From Cafeteria roenbergensis (Eukaryota; Sar; Bigyra; Bicosoecida; Cafeteriaceae): a DNA stretch of 64,000 nucleotides. This document shows, one piece after another, positions 29,693 through 40,872 of the stretch. A program made the translations under genes and the position numbers. The stretch lies in assembly GCA_008330645.1 (NCBI GenBank), contig VLTN01000034.1:248001-312000 (forward strand), read 5' to 3'. The notes under the pieces were generated by a model that saw only the letters and a program-made list of their open reading frames with translations, made no database searches and was not told where the DNA came from. The first letter of the stretch is position 1. The number at the start of each line of letters is the position of its first letter.

Positions 29693-30085
29693 CGCTGCGA
29701 GTGGAGGGAAGAGCGCGCGCGCGGCAGATTGCGCCGAGCGGCGCCTCTGCCGCTCCGCTGCGGGCCTCGTTGCCAGCGGTCTGTGGTCGCGAACTGCAAC
29801 GACAGGGCGACCCGAGCGACCGGCTGTCGCACCGGAGCCCCTGCACGCGCGCGCGAGTTTCTTGCGCGCGGTGGTGACCTGCCCATGGGGCTGCGGCGGC
29901 GTGTGGCGGACGGCGACGGCGTGTGCAACTGCGGCCGCCCAACACGGTCGTGGCAAGTGCCCGCCCGCCACGCAAAAACACGCACACACACACACCACCC
30001 AACCCCAGCCCCCCCCCCCCGCCTAGCCCACGGGCCAGCAAGAAGCACCCGGCGGGAGCCCGGTCTCCGCGCTCCTCGTCGATGT
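29693..30085. promoter_or_regulatory. Region between the small membrane protein and the hydrolase
   Basis: 393 bases holding the 3' flank of the two-span gene and the promoter of the hydrolase, both on the minus strand. It contains a CA-rich microsatellite (about 29979-29998) followed by a homopolymeric C tract (30010-30020). No GGCAGAGC word and no supported gene are seen. Confidence 0.4.
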
Positions 30086-31007
30086 CTACCTGCGGTGCAA
30101 TGCGACCTCAGGGCGGGCCGGCCGCTGGGCGCAAATGCACCCCACGCTCAGAGCCCCCGTGCACGCGTAGATGACGGCCGCCCAGAGCAGGTTCGTCGAG
30201 TGCTTCTCGTAGTCTCCACTGAGCCTGATGTACTCATAGCCGCTGGAGGTCAGGCCAGCCAGAACAAGCTGCGAGGCGGACGCGAGCGGGGCGAAAGGGG
30301 GAGCGTCATCAACTTGGAGCGGCGGCGGCCGCGTGCGTGGCGCCCAAAGGGTGGTCGCGCGGGGTGCCTCCCCCAGGCGCAAGCACCGGCGCCATAGCAG
30401 CCTTGCCGCTTGCCTCGGCTAGACGCTGGAAGGCCGGGGCGGCGGGGCGCCGCAGTGTTCCCGGCCAAGTTGCATTCAAGCAAGCGAGCTAGCCGCGGCC
30501 CCAAGGCGCGCGAGCGCGCAGCGGGCTCAGCGCCGCGCCAGGTCTGAGGCGCTCGCAGCAAGCGCACGCTGGGCACGCACGCCGGGGCTGCAGCACGGCG
30601 CGGCAGGGGCTGGCTCGCGCGCTCGCGTCTGGGGGGCTCACGAGGAAGAGCACTCCGGCGATGCTGAGGCTCAAGCACAGCGGGCCGCACCAGGTGGGCA
30701 GCCAGCGCAGGAACCGCGGCTTCGGCGCCTCCCCGGCGTGGGCCTTGTCCGCGGCAAGCATCTCGAAGAGCTCGTGGTCGTGGGAGGAGTCCTGCAGCCC
30801 CGGGACCTCCGTGCCCAGCACGTCGCTGCCGGGGCGGATGAGGCTGGAGGAGGATTCCACCGCCCCGTAGTCCATGGCCCCCGAGAAGACGCCGTCGATG
30901 TCCTGAGAGTGGGAGGACGAGAGCCGCGAGGACCTGCCCCGCTGCGCGCCGCGGTCGTCGAGTGCCGTGCGGCCTTGTGTTCCGTCAGAGCTGGCCCTGC
31001 GCAGCAT
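30086..31007 (-). CDS. Small two-span membrane protein, possibly RNase kappa-like
   Basis: Exons 31007-30642 and 30268-30086 join in phase 0 across a 373-nt GTGAGC...CTCGCAG intron, giving 182 residues. A 100-residue Ser/Asp-rich N-terminal region precedes LPTWCGPLCLSLSIAGVLFL, which the splice extends into a first membrane span, then a loop (GYEYIRLSGDYEKHST) and a second span (LLWAAVIYACTGALSVGC). The C-tail is short and basic. The CGP motif at the first span, two spans and a short basic tail resemble RNase kappa, a protein associated with the V-ATPase membrane sector. That assignment is by eye and uncertain, and the long N-terminal extension is unlike animal RNase kappa. It is divergent from the PH-B56 gene. 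Confidence 0.65.
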
Positions 31008-31317
31008 CCGCGATGGCCGATGGGCCGGCGAAAGTCAACCGGCGCGCCTGGCCCCGGCCGCGGCGCGCTACCGCGCTGTTTGCCGCGGTGGGCGGCGATG
31101 TACCGCTGCGACGGCCGCGCCGGGCTGGTCGGGCGGCGTCGGGGGCGGCGTGGCCGCGGGCATGCGGCGCTTTCACCCCGCGCAGAGTCGCCCTGCCCGC
31201 CGGCGCCCGGCAGGGCCAGCGCGCGGCAGTTTGCTTGAGCGACGTCCCTCGGCCGGCGGACGGGCCTCGCATCGCACGGCCCGATCTCGAGCCCGAAGGC
31301 TTCGGGCGGCCGTTGCC
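31008..31317. promoter_or_regulatory. Divergent region, two-span protein / PH-B56 gene
   Basis: 310 bases between start codons at 31007 (minus) and 31318 (plus). It is very GC-rich with many CGCGC runs. No TATA-like element, no perfect GGCAGAGC and no gene were seen. Confidence 0.4.
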
Positions 31318-34046
31318 ATGTCGGGGGGGAACAGGTCCAAAGTGCAAACCGTGACGGACCGGGCGGGGTGGCTCGCGCGCCACGAGGAGGGGCGCAAGTG
31401 GGCAAAGGTCTTCGTGGTGAGCAGCGGAGCGCACGGCGCCGCCTCGCGAGGTCCAGCCGGCTTTCTGCCGGCCTCGTGGCCCGCCGCCGCGGACGCGCGG
31501 GCGGCGTGCCGCGCGCCTCGTGCGCTGCGCGGCCGAAAAGCAGGCTGCCACCGCGGGCGCGATCGGCTCTGGCCCGTCAGGCGTTACAGTTCCAAGCGCT
31601 CGCTGCCGCGATTGCGCCTCGCCCCCCCGCCGCGCTGCGCTGCGCGGCCCACCGCCGCCCCCGCTAGGCTGCGTGCGCGGGTCGCGATGCCGTGCGCTCG
31701 GGGCGCAGCTTGCAACTGGTCGCGCCGTCCCCGCCTCCGCGTTCCGATCTTGCGCAGCACCTGCGAGGCCACACCCTGTCCGTATTCGCCGACAAGCCCG
31801 CCAAGGTGAGGCCGCCCCGCGCTCGCAGCGCGCGAGCACGCCAGCGGACACCGCGGGCCGGCGCGCACTGCGTCGCAAGGGAAGCGGCTGGGGCGCGTCT
31901 GGACCTGCGGGGAGGGCGACTGCAGTCCGGGAGCGTTCACTGGCCGGGCAATGGGGTCGCCTGAACTGGCAACGCGCTCCGATCTCCCGCGCGCGGCCGC
32001 CTCGCGCCAGCGCGGGCCGGCGCGCCAGCCCTCCGCTAGCCGCCCCGCCCTTGGCCGGCCTTGGCCGCCGCGCCACGGGGCCGGGGAAGAGGCGGCCTCC
32101 GTCGTGCCAGCCGCGCGAGCCGGCCGGCCCACCCGCTCGACCAGCTCGCGACTGCCCGCGACGGTCCTTCACCCCTCGGTTCCTCTCTCCCCTGGCCCGC
32201 TGCCCCGCCCCTACCCCTCCCTCCTCGTGATCGCTCGGTTGCCGGCGCGCCTTTGCAGGGGGCCGCCGAGCCGCTGGTCCGCGTGGACATTCGCCATGCC
32301 ACAGTTGCGCCGCTCGAGGCCGCCCGCACGTCGAAGCGGCACGCCTTCGAGGTCGTGTGCGCGGAGCAGCCCGAGGGCGCCCAGGCCGGCGAGGAGCCCG
32401 CCGCGGCGGCCCCGGACGCTGCGGCGGGAGCTCCTGCCGCCGCCACGGCCCCCGCCGCCGACGACGGTGCGGCGCGCGTGCGGCTTGCCTTCGCTGGGGA
32501 GTCGCGCGAGGACATGGAGGGCTGGCTGTCGTTCCTCGCAGCTGCAGCCGTGCCCCCCACATGGCCCGGGGGCTTTGGCATCGACAAGCGCCCCGCCCCC
32601 TTCCTCTACAGCCGCGTGGAGCGCGCGGCGCAAATCGCGGCCCAGCACGTTCGCCAGGACGGCGGGTCCGCTGCCGACGCCCGCGCCGCCGCCGAGGCCG
32701 AGGAAGCCCGCCTCTCGCCCATCCACCGCCTGCCCGCAATCAAGAGCGTGCCTGCCTGGCAGCAGCGCGCGCTGCTGCTGCGCAAGCTCCGCCTCTGCAG
32801 CGTGTCGTTCGACTCAACGTCCTCGCCCATGATCGACGCGGGCGAGGCCGAGGAGGAGGCCGCCGCAGCTGCTGCGGCGGCGGGCGGCGACGGCTCGTCC
32901 GTGCCCTCCGCGACGACCCTCGTGGCCCGCGACACGAAGCGCCAGACCCTTCTCGAGCTGGTGGACGTCTGCGACACGTCGCGCACCGCCTTCAACGACT
33001 ACCGCGTTCTGGACGACACCTTTGCGATGCTGCGGGCCAACCTCATCCGGGCCCTCCCCAAGCCAGTCGCGCCCACGCCCGGAGACCCCGACGAGGAGGA
33101 GGAGCCCTTTATGGACCCGCAGTGGCCGCACCTCGCCGTCGCCTACGAGCTCCTCCTCCACCTGGTCTCGCTCGACTGGATCGAGCTCCCCCTCAAGAAG
33201 AAGGTCATCGACCCCTCCTTCGTGCGGGGCCTCCTGCAGCTCTTCGACTCGGAGGACATGCGCGAGCGAGACTACCTCAAGACCATCACCCACCGCATCT
33301 ACTCCAAGCTCACCCAGCGCCGCGCCCTCATCCGCCGCGTCATCTGCAATATCTTTTTCGAGTTCGTCTACGAGACGCAGGAGCACAACGGCGTCGCGGA
33401 GATGCTCGAGATCCTCGCGTCCATCATCAACGGCTTCGCGGTGCCCATCAAGGACGAGCACAAGGTCATGCTTGCGCGCGCCCTGGTGCCGCTCCACAAG
33501 CCCGCCAGCGTCATGACCTACCACCCCCAGCTCTCCTACTGCATGGCGCTCTACGTGGCAAAGGACCACACCCTCACCCGCGAGATCATCCCCGGCCTGC
33601 TCCGCTACTGGCCCTTCGGCAACAGCCAGAAGCAGATCATGTTCCTGAACGAGCTGGAGGACGTCTTCGAGTACGTCCGCGACGACGACATGCCCTTCTT
33701 CCGCCGCCCCCTCGCCCTCCGCCTCAAGAAGGTCCTCGGCGGCTACCACTTCCAGGTGGCGGAGCGAGCCCTCTGCCTGTGGCACGCCGAGCGCTTCGCC
33801 GTGCTCATGCTGGAGGGGGCAGCCACCCGCTCCGAGATGCTCCCGCACCTCTTCCCCATGCTCCACGCCAACGCCCACCGCCACTGGCACGAGTCCGTGC
33901 GCCAGCTCTCCGCGCACATCCTCGATCAGTACGCCGAGACGGACTCCGACCTCTTCGAGACCTGCCTGGCAGCGGTCCCAGCCGACGCGGACGAGGACGA
34001 CGGCGGGGGCCTCGGGCACCTTGAGAAGCCGCCAGCGGCGGAGTGA
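31318..34046 (+). CDS. PH domain fused to PP2A B56-type regulatory subunit
   Basis: Three exons, 31318-31416, 31758-31805 and 32259-34046, all join in phase 0 and give 644 residues. The first two small exons encode the start of a pleckstrin-homology domain: AGWLARHEEGRKWAKVFV then LRGHTLSVFADKPAK. The start of exon 3 completes it with RHAFEVV and a final helix ESREDMEGWLSFLA, interrupted by an Ala-rich insert at about residues 94-120. Residues about 210-620 are a full B56 (B') HEAT-like domain with WPHLAVAYELLLHL, LLQLFDSEDMRERDYLKTI, YETQEHNGVAEMLEILASI, YHPQLSYC, KQIMFLNELEDV and FQVAERALCLW. B56 subunits direct PP2A to substrates; the PH domain would be expected to bring the holoenzyme to phosphoinositide membranes. 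Animal, fungal and plant B56 subunits known to me lack a PH domain. Confidence 0.88.
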
Positions 34047-35168
34047 TGCCGTATCGCCCCCCCCCCGCGAGGAGGCGCGCCGCGCCCCGGAGGCCCAACC
34101 CGGCCCAGCTCTGGGGCTGGCCTCCCCCCGCCCTCCTCTGCCCTTCCTTCCTTCCCTCTGCTCGTCGTCTGAATCACGTGCTCCTTCTCTTGCCAACCGC
34201 CCACCCCCCATCCCCCCCCACCTCACTCCCCAAGTGTGTGTGCGTGTGTGTGTGTGTGTTTTGCCGGGGCCGCTCTGACGAGCAGCCGCGCGCTCCGATA
34301 CCCCCCCCCCCTCCTCTGGACTCCCTCCATCCCTCCCTCCATCCATCCACTGCTGCAGCAGTCCCCAGTGCCGGCCCACCTCCCACCGAGGTGCCGGCTG
34401 CTCGGCACCCTGGCCGGCTAGCCAGCTGGCCGGCGCGCTGCGCGCAGCGGCCGCAGCTGGATCTGCCAGGCGCTCCCGCCTGCAGCCGCCCTGCGGTGCC
34501 GCTGCGCACGGCCTCGGTCACAGCCAAGGCTGGCGAGTGGCCCGTGCGGCCAGCCGTGGCCGCATCGCTGTCCGACTGTTGCTCTGTTGGAGGACTGGTA
34601 TCGTGAGCCAGGCGCGCCCGCTACCCCCCTCCCCCTTGCCGCCTGGCGGCAGAGGGACGGACCCGCGCCCGCTCGCGGGGCGCACGGACCGCTTGGTCCG
34701 GCGCCTGCGAGCGGTGCGCGGAGCGGGCGCGGCCTAGTCTGCTGCTCTCGCGATTTCCCCCGGCCCGCGCATGCAAGCTGTGCTTCCCGGTGGGCCAGGT
34801 CAACCACGCGCCGATCAGCGCGTGCGTGAAGACTGGCCGCCGCCGCCGGCGCATGCCCTGTCTGCTGAATGCGTGGCCGCGTCGCGCCCTGCGCAACGAA
34901 CCGTCGCTGTGCCCGTCACCGCACCAGACGCCGCGCCCACCAGGGCCACCAATCAGCTTGCAGCGCGGGTCCTTGCACCCAGCCACTCACGCGGCGCGGC
35001 GGAGAGGGGGCGCCAGTTTAGTGGACCTTTGCCATCGCGCCCGTTGGCAGAGCCCGCCACCAGCAACCCAGCCAGCGCCGCGGGCGCAGCCCCGATAGGG
35101 CACCACAGGAGCAGCTTTCCGCCTCCTCCCGGCTGCAGCTAGCCGGTCGCACTGCGCACTCGGGCCGG
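34047..35168. other. Long intergenic region with GT microsatellite
   Basis: 1,122 bases between the PH-B56 stop and the next start. It contains homopolymeric C tracts, a GT microsatellite at about 34233-34261 and CCATCC-type repeats near 34321-34350. Several short open frames exist but none has a credible protein pattern. The last 120 bases include a GGCAGAGC word. The middle could hide a non-coding RNA, but nothing specific was seen. Confidence 0.5.
35046..35053 (+). promoter_or_regulatory. GGCAGAGC word upstream of the coiled-coil gene at 35169
   Basis: A perfect GGCAGAGC ends 116 bases before the ATG at 35169. It belongs to the set of octamers placed before nine start codons. Confidence 0.35.
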
Positions 35169-38100
35169 ATGGCTTTCGACGGGTGCCTGTCGGCTGCAGG
35201 TCCGCCTGCCCCTCCTGGAAGCCGCATCTGCGTCGCGGACCTGCGCCATGGCACGAACGACTGGCTGAACATCCAGGTCAGGCCCATGCCCCACTCCCCA
35301 ACCCTGCGGGCACGCGCGGGAAGGCCTTGGGGACCGGCCCGCTCGTTTCCTGCGGGCGCACCGTGCCGCACTGCTGCAGGCAGCCAGCGCTCAGACCGTG
35401 CGTTGCCACGCAACTGCAGCCGCGATGCAGACCCATCGTCGCCTGCCCGTCGCAGGACGGCATCCGCCACGCGATCCTGGACATCCTAACGGAGCTCGGG
35501 CGCCAATCCCACCGCGCGGACGCTGCGGAAAGCGCCCTGTCCGCTGCTGTGGACAGGTTGGCGACCAAGTCGCGGGTCGCGGAGCTGGAATCGGAGCTTG
35601 CCGTGAGACGGCCGCCGCCCGGTGCCCGTATGCACTTTCTCCGCAGGGCCGCCTTTGCATCGCGGCCCCGCCCTCTGGCGTCTTCGCCACGTTCGTGCCC
35701 CCGCGTTCGCCGTTCGCTCAGGGCTGTTAGGGCTGGCGCCGCCCCGTTCGGTCCCCGCTTCTCGCTCCCCCCCCCCCCACCCCCCGCCGACCCTTCGGCC
35801 CCCGTCATCCTCCACACGCCCCTTGTCGGCGCCACGCAGTCGGAGCGACGCGCAGTGTCTCAGCTGCAGGCGGCAGTGCGCGCCCTTCAGAGCGACGCAG
35901 AGCGGAGAGACGACGCCATTGGCGCCCTGCCGACCCACGGTGAGCGCCGGGCGATGGCTGCGCGATGGGAAACCACGGGCTGGCTGCAAACGATGCTTTC
36001 GCTTCAGCAGCGGGGCGATCGCAAGCGTTCGACCACAGCACGGGCCCCGGCGAGTGCCGCTGCAGCAAGCGCCGCTGCAGCAAGTGCTGTCGTCGCCAGT
36101 CAAGCTGCCTGTGGCGGGCTCTTCGCTCGTTGCAGTGGGCCATGCGTCCATCTTGACCGCGTCAGCTCTCGATCAGAGTGTTATCACCGCGCCATCTGTG
36201 CCGTTTGCCTTCGCAGAGGAGCTCGAAGCCGTTGGTCGTCGCGCCAGCGACGTCGCGGCGGCATCGGGAAGGGAAGCTGGCAGAGCTGCGTCGGCAGCAG
36301 CTGCCAGCGAGGCTAGCTCTGCCAGGGCACAGTCCAAAGCGGCAGAGCAAGCAGCAGCAGCAGCGCGAGCCGACGCGGCGGCCGCCAGCGCCGACGCTAG
36401 GCTTGCTCGGGAGGCGGTGGCAGCCGCAGAGGCTGCCGCAGAAGCCAAGAGCAGCTCTGCCGCGGCGCAAGCTGCAGCGGCGGCTGAGCGGGAGGCAGCA
36501 GTTACGCGTGAAATGAGAGACGCGATCGGAAGGATCGCTGCAGTGGAGGCGGCGCTTGCGAGCAAGGCCGACGCTCGCCGAGTCGAAGCTGCGATTGACG
36601 AAGCCTACAGCTCTGCCGCCCCTCGGGCGGAAGTGGACGCGGCACTCCGCCGAAAGGCCAGCAGGGAGCGTGTGCGCGCTGCGCTGGAGGAGGCAGAGGC
36701 GCGGTCGCGGCAGCGGGACGAGGACGTGGCCGCCGAGGCACGGGTGAGGCGATCGACCAAGGCAGAGGGCGGGCTGGGTTGCAGCACGGCCGTGGCGGGG
36801 TGGTGGCCGAGACTGCATTTGGAGGCGGGGAGGGAGGGGAGCAGCGGGCGGGGGGCAGGGGCGGGTAGGGAGGGGCCGAGGGGGGAGGGGGGGGCAGGGG
36901 CGGGTAGGGTGGGGCCGAGGGGGGAGGGGGGGGCAGGGGCGGGTAGGGGGTGGCTTCGGGGCCGTGTGAGGCCGCGGCTGTGCTCCGTCGGCAGAGCTGC
37001 ATGCTCGGCAGAGCTGCGGTGCTTGGTTGCACGCCCCCACTGCGCGCGCGCGTGGGGCTCCCGCTCTTGCAGGCAACCTGGTCGCGATGTCCGTGTTTGC
37101 GCCTCCGGCTCGCAGCGCCTGGGAGCCCGTGTTGGCTCACTCGAGACAGCGTTGCGAGCGAGCAACGCAGACGCTGGCGCCGCTGCGCGCATCCTGGCCG
37201 AGGATCTGGACAAGCGCGTCGACGCTGCAACGCGTGAGGCCGAAAACCTACCGCCAGCTCCGCCGCCTGAGCGCCTGAGCGCCAGTGCGCCTGAGCGCCA
37301 GTGTACCTGAGCGCCAGTGCGCCTGAGCGCCAGTGTACCTGAGCGCCAGTGTACCTGAGCGCCAGTGCGCCTGAGCGCCAGTGTACCTGAGCGCCAGTGT
37401 ACCTGAGCGCCAGTGTACCTGAGCGCCAGTGCGCCTGAGCGCCAGTGTACCTGAGCGCCAGTGTACCTGAGCGCCAGTGCGCCTGTGCTCCTGTGCGCGG
37501 CTGTGCGGCGCTGGGTCGCTGTTGCGGCGCTGGCGCCGTGGGGTTGGACTGTGCCGCGAGCGCTGACATGGCTTTCGCGCGACCCGCTGCTGTGATTGGG
37601 CTTCACGTCGCAGGCGGGACCGCCGAGGCTGCAGAGCTCGCAATCGTCCCACTTCGTCGCGAAGTGTCCCAGCTCAGGGGCATCGTTGAGTCGCTCAAGT
37701 CCACAGCGGTTTCGCAGGCAGACGTCCGTCGCGCGATCCAGGGCGAGGCCGAGGCCGCCGCGGAGTCGGTGACTCGGCAGCGGCGCGCAGTGGAGGCTGC
37801 GGAAGCCGCTGCCATGGCAGCCACTGAGGCGGCGGCCTCGGCGGCCGAAACGCTCCACCAGATCCAAGACGGGGGTCTGGCGGCGGCGGCAGAGGCGCTG
37901 CCACAGGGCCCAAGCTCGCCTCTGCGTCGCTCCATGTCGCAACGGCTCTCTCGGTCAATGGGTCCCCGAGCGACGGGAGCAGGGGGGCGGCGAGGCGGCG
38001 ACGACGAGGCCCCGCGTGGCCGCAGAGGCAGCGGCGACCGACTTCAGACTGGAAACGGCCGGGTCAGGTGGGAGTCACCAGGCCATCACGGCGTGGCCTC

Positions 38101-39469
38101 GTCCCAGCAGGCCGGGGCTGGCGACGGGCCCTTGGATGGGTGGACCCACGCAGCGGGCGTGGCCACCGCAGCACAAGCGGCTGCAGAGGCTGCGGCCGAG
38201 GCCGCCGCCAAGGCCGCGGCAGCTGCAGAGGGCGCAGCGGAACGCTCCGCGAACGCCTCGCGCCTGTGCTCCACAGAGGCTTCGGCCGCGGCCAGCTCTG
38301 CCGCAGACGCCGCCGGGTCAGCCGCCGCAGCGTCGCGACGAGACACGGTTTCGTCGTCCCACCTTGAGGGCACCGCAGCAGGGCGCGTGAAGTGGGTCGA
38401 GGCAGAGCTCGAACGGATCCGCGGCGAGGTGGCAGGCATGGAGGCTCTGGTCGGCCGCGTGGCCGCCGTCGAGTCGTCCACCGCGGCTCTGCGCACGAGC
38501 TGCGATCGAGCATCGAGCTCTGCCAAGGCAGTAGGATCCTTCCTGACTGCCTTGCAAGACCAGGTGCGAATGCTTGACGCAGCCGTCACCGGAGGCCGCA
38601 CCGCCGCCGCCGCCGCCGCGGCCTCCGCCGCCTCCGCGCCCGCCGCCGCCGCCGGCCTGGCTTTCACCGAGGCAGGCTCTGCCGGACTCGGCTCTTCCAG
38701 CGGGCTGACTGGAATGGGGCCCGCCGCCACTTCCGCCGCGGTCGCTGGGAGGCGTGCGCTGGCAGGTGGCGGGGAGGCTGGCGGCGTGGGGGCTGGAGCG
38801 GTCAAGCCGCAGTCGAGCATGGGTCGTCGGCCCGTCCGCGGCAAGTCACCCGCGATGCCCCCGCCTGTGCCGTCTCTGGTGCTTCGCCGTCCGTCCCCGG
38901 CGCTGGGCGCGTCCGTGTCACGGGCCCGCCACCACGAGGCTGCGCTGCGCGCGCCTCACGGCAGCGGCGCCTCCGCTGCGCCTGCAGGGGGCGGCGGAGG
39001 CGGAGGAGGGGGAGGCCCCGATGGTTTGGTTGCTGGGCCCAGGGGCATGGTCGGGGGGGGTGCCAGCGTCGGAGGCGCGGGGGCGAGCGGCTCGACGGAC
39101 GAGGACGAGTTCGAGGTGGGGCAGCTGCTTTCGCGCAGGGCGGCGAAGCGAGCGTCGGAAGTTGCAGCGTCGGCCATGGCGGCTGCTGCCGGGGAGGGCG
39201 CGAGACCCTGCCCTGCTGGCGGAGGCGGAACGGCTGACTCCTGGCTGGGCGGCGACGCTTGGCAGGCGCGCGCACAGCCGGCCGGCAGCAGTCCAGGCTC
39301 GAGCCGCGGCCCCGGAGGCCGCGGCGGAGCAGCAGTCGACAGGGACCCGTCCCCGCGCGAAATGAGGGCGGCGCCAGGCCGCGGGGCCGCGAGAAGGAGC
39401 CCGGGGGCGCGGCGCCGCGCGCGCGCGCAGCAAGCGTCGGACCTTTGGGCTGGCGAGGCGCGGGAGTAG
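35169..39469 (+). CDS. Six-exon Ala-rich coiled-coil protein of unknown function
   Basis: Exons 35169-35276, 35456-35602, 35840-35939, 36136-36743, 37116-37233 and 37614-39469 join in phases 0, 0, 1, 0 and 1 and give 978 residues. Donors are GTCAGG once and GTGAG otherwise; acceptors are all GCAG. The first 36 residues are not helical (MAFDGCLSAAGPPAPPGSRI). Residues about 37-400 are alpha-helical coiled coil, alternating charged heptads (ATKSRVAELESELA, LQAAVRALQSDAERR, VAALASKADARRVEAA-like) with extremely Ala-rich helix. A second coiled coil (LRREVSQLRGIVESLK) begins exon 6. The C-terminal ~350 residues are Ser/Gly/Arg/Pro-rich and probably disordered. Such architecture fits a cytoskeletal or basal-body scaffold, but no family was recognised. 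Introns 4 and 5 carry tandem repeats. Confidence 0.75.
36821..36955 (+). repeat. G-rich 39-nt tandem repeat (x3) in an intron
   Basis: Inside intron 4 of the coiled-coil gene, the word CAGGGGCGGGTAGGG recurs at 36856, 36895 and 36934, a period of 39 bases, in a strand that is almost entirely G with some A. Runs of four or more G at short spacing could form G-quadruplexes in the pre-mRNA. Confidence 0.8.
37274..37481 (+). repeat. 16-nt minisatellite (x13) in an intron
   Basis: Inside intron 5 of the coiled-coil gene, CCTGAGCGCCAGTG plus a dinucleotide (CG or TA) is repeated 13 times without spacers. Only the dinucleotide varies, in the order CG TA CG TA TA CG TA TA TA CG TA TA CG. The 16-nt period is not a multiple of three, in keeping with intronic location. 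Confidence 0.93.
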
Positions 39470-39652
39470 CGAGCCCCTGCCTGCCCCGCGCACGCGCGCA
39501 CACTGCACCGAATTGACGATGCTCTGCGAGCTAGATTGGAGAGATTGGCCTCTGCGTGGGGATTCCGCCGAGGGCGCAGGACTGCCATTGCAAGCGAATC
39601 GCAAAATTCCCAGTGGTTGTTGTTTCGGGCTGCAGCGCGACAAACACCGGCC

Positions 39653-39660
39653 GGCAGAGC
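39653..39660 (+). promoter_or_regulatory. GGCAGAGC word upstream of the saposin-like gene
   Basis: A perfect GGCAGAGC ends 99 bases before the ATG at 39759, in a 289-base intergenic region that also has an AT-rich AATCGCAAAATTCCC and ATTGG words near 39536 and 39545. A promoter role is inferred from position. Confidence 0.35.
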
Positions 39661-39758
39661 CAGCGAGCGATTTGCGATCGAGCAAGGCGGGCAAGCCACA
39701 GAGAGGCCGCGGCAGCAGCCGCGCGCCCTCGCACCGCGTCGGAAGATCTGGCGGGGCC

Positions 39759-40872
39759 ATGCGCGTCCGCATGGGTCTGGTGAAGACTGTGACTGCCTTC
39801 GTGGCCGCCCTGGTGGTCGGGATGGCCACCTCTGTGGCGGCGGTGAGCCCCCTGGCGGCTCCGGCTGCACCAGGCGTCCCTGCCCGCGCCTTCCGCCACC
39901 CCGATGCGTCCCCGCTCCCCCCACCGGCCCCCGCAGGAGGACATGACGCGCTGCCAGGTTTGCATCTATGTGAGCGCGCTGGGTCCGGGCGGATCGTGGC
40001 ATCCTGCGAGCAGGAGGCAGCCCGCGCGCGCGCCGTGCACAACTGGCACGGGCGGGCGCGGCGCTCCCTGGAGCTCCTGACGGGCTTCCAGCCGCTTCCC
40101 TGGGCGCCCTTTGCGCGACGTAGACCTTGCATGACCGGGTCCTTCGTGGCTTGGGGCCTATGGCCCGGCCGGAGCCCCGCGAGGCCCTCTGTTGCGCGCG
40201 GCCCGACCTGGCCAATCGTCTCGTGCCTCCCCGCCCCGCCCACCCGCGCCCCGCAGACGCTTGAGCGCATCAAGAACGGGTACACGTACTTGCTTCCCAA
40301 CATTTGCGAGGAGCTCAACGCCAAGTACCCCGGCACGGACGGCGCCCCCAAGCCGCTGTACGGCCAGTGCATGGCTCTTCTCTCGGGCATGTCCCAGTGG
40401 GGCGCGGACGTGAAGCACTGGTGGCACTTTGGCTGCTACAAGGTTGAGGACTACGGCGCGATGGAGCTCATCCAGCCCTGCCCTACCCACGCCGTTTGCG
40501 CCAAGGTGAGGGGCGCACAGCGCAGCGCGTCGCGGGGGGAGCCGCCGCCCCCCAGGCGGCAACATGCCGGCGGCGCAACCGGCTTTCCCTGCCGCCTGCC
40601 TCGGCGGTGGCCCTCTTGCTTCGTCCACCGCGTTGCCCCCCGCCCCTGCTCCTCACACCGGACCGCCTCCGCCTCCGCCGTGGGGCGCTGCCTGAGCCAG
40701 CCGCGTCCAGCGGGCACGCCGCTCAACCTTCCCTCCCGGCCACCCCGCCTCGCCTTCCGCGTTCCCGCAGATCACGGACCTGAACAAGGTGCCCTTCTGC
40801 GAGTGGCCCAAGTCCGATTCTGACATGGAGGGTCTCAAGTCCTGCAAGGACGAGAAGTGCGGCGAGACCTGA
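39759..40872 (+). CDS. Small secreted saposin-like Cys-rich protein
   Basis: Four exons, 39759-39842, 39937-39969, 40257-40505 and 40771-40872, all join in phase 0 and give 155 residues. Exon 1 is exactly a signal peptide (VTAFVAALVVGMATSVAA). The mature part starts EDMTRCQVCIYTLERIKNGY, then has NICEEL, YGQCMALL, HFGCYK, QPCPTHAVCAK, PFCEWP and a final SCKDEKC. The paired CxxC start, amphipathic helices and even Cys spacing match saposin-B-like folds, which bind lipids or disturb membranes. The tail between the last cysteines is unusual. Exon 2 is only 33 nt. The neighbours on both sides are on the same strand but unrelated. Confidence 0.82.

Noticed and set aside
30985-32739. 584-aa minus-strand frame across the PH-B56 5' exons
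   Set aside because: Arg/Pro/Ala-rich shadow of GC-rich sequence; the plus-strand exons give recognisable PH and B56 domains.
32814-34379. 521-aa minus-strand frame opposite the B56 domain
   Set aside because: Complement of a strongly conserved B56 coding region; no domain of its own.
34537-35098. Small plus-strand frames in the long intergenic region
   Set aside because: No start with a plausible protein pattern, no splice-linked continuation, and composition like other non-coding stretches.
37274-37481. CRISPR-like array
   Set aside because: The 16-nt units are contiguous with no unique spacers, and the context is a eukaryotic intron.
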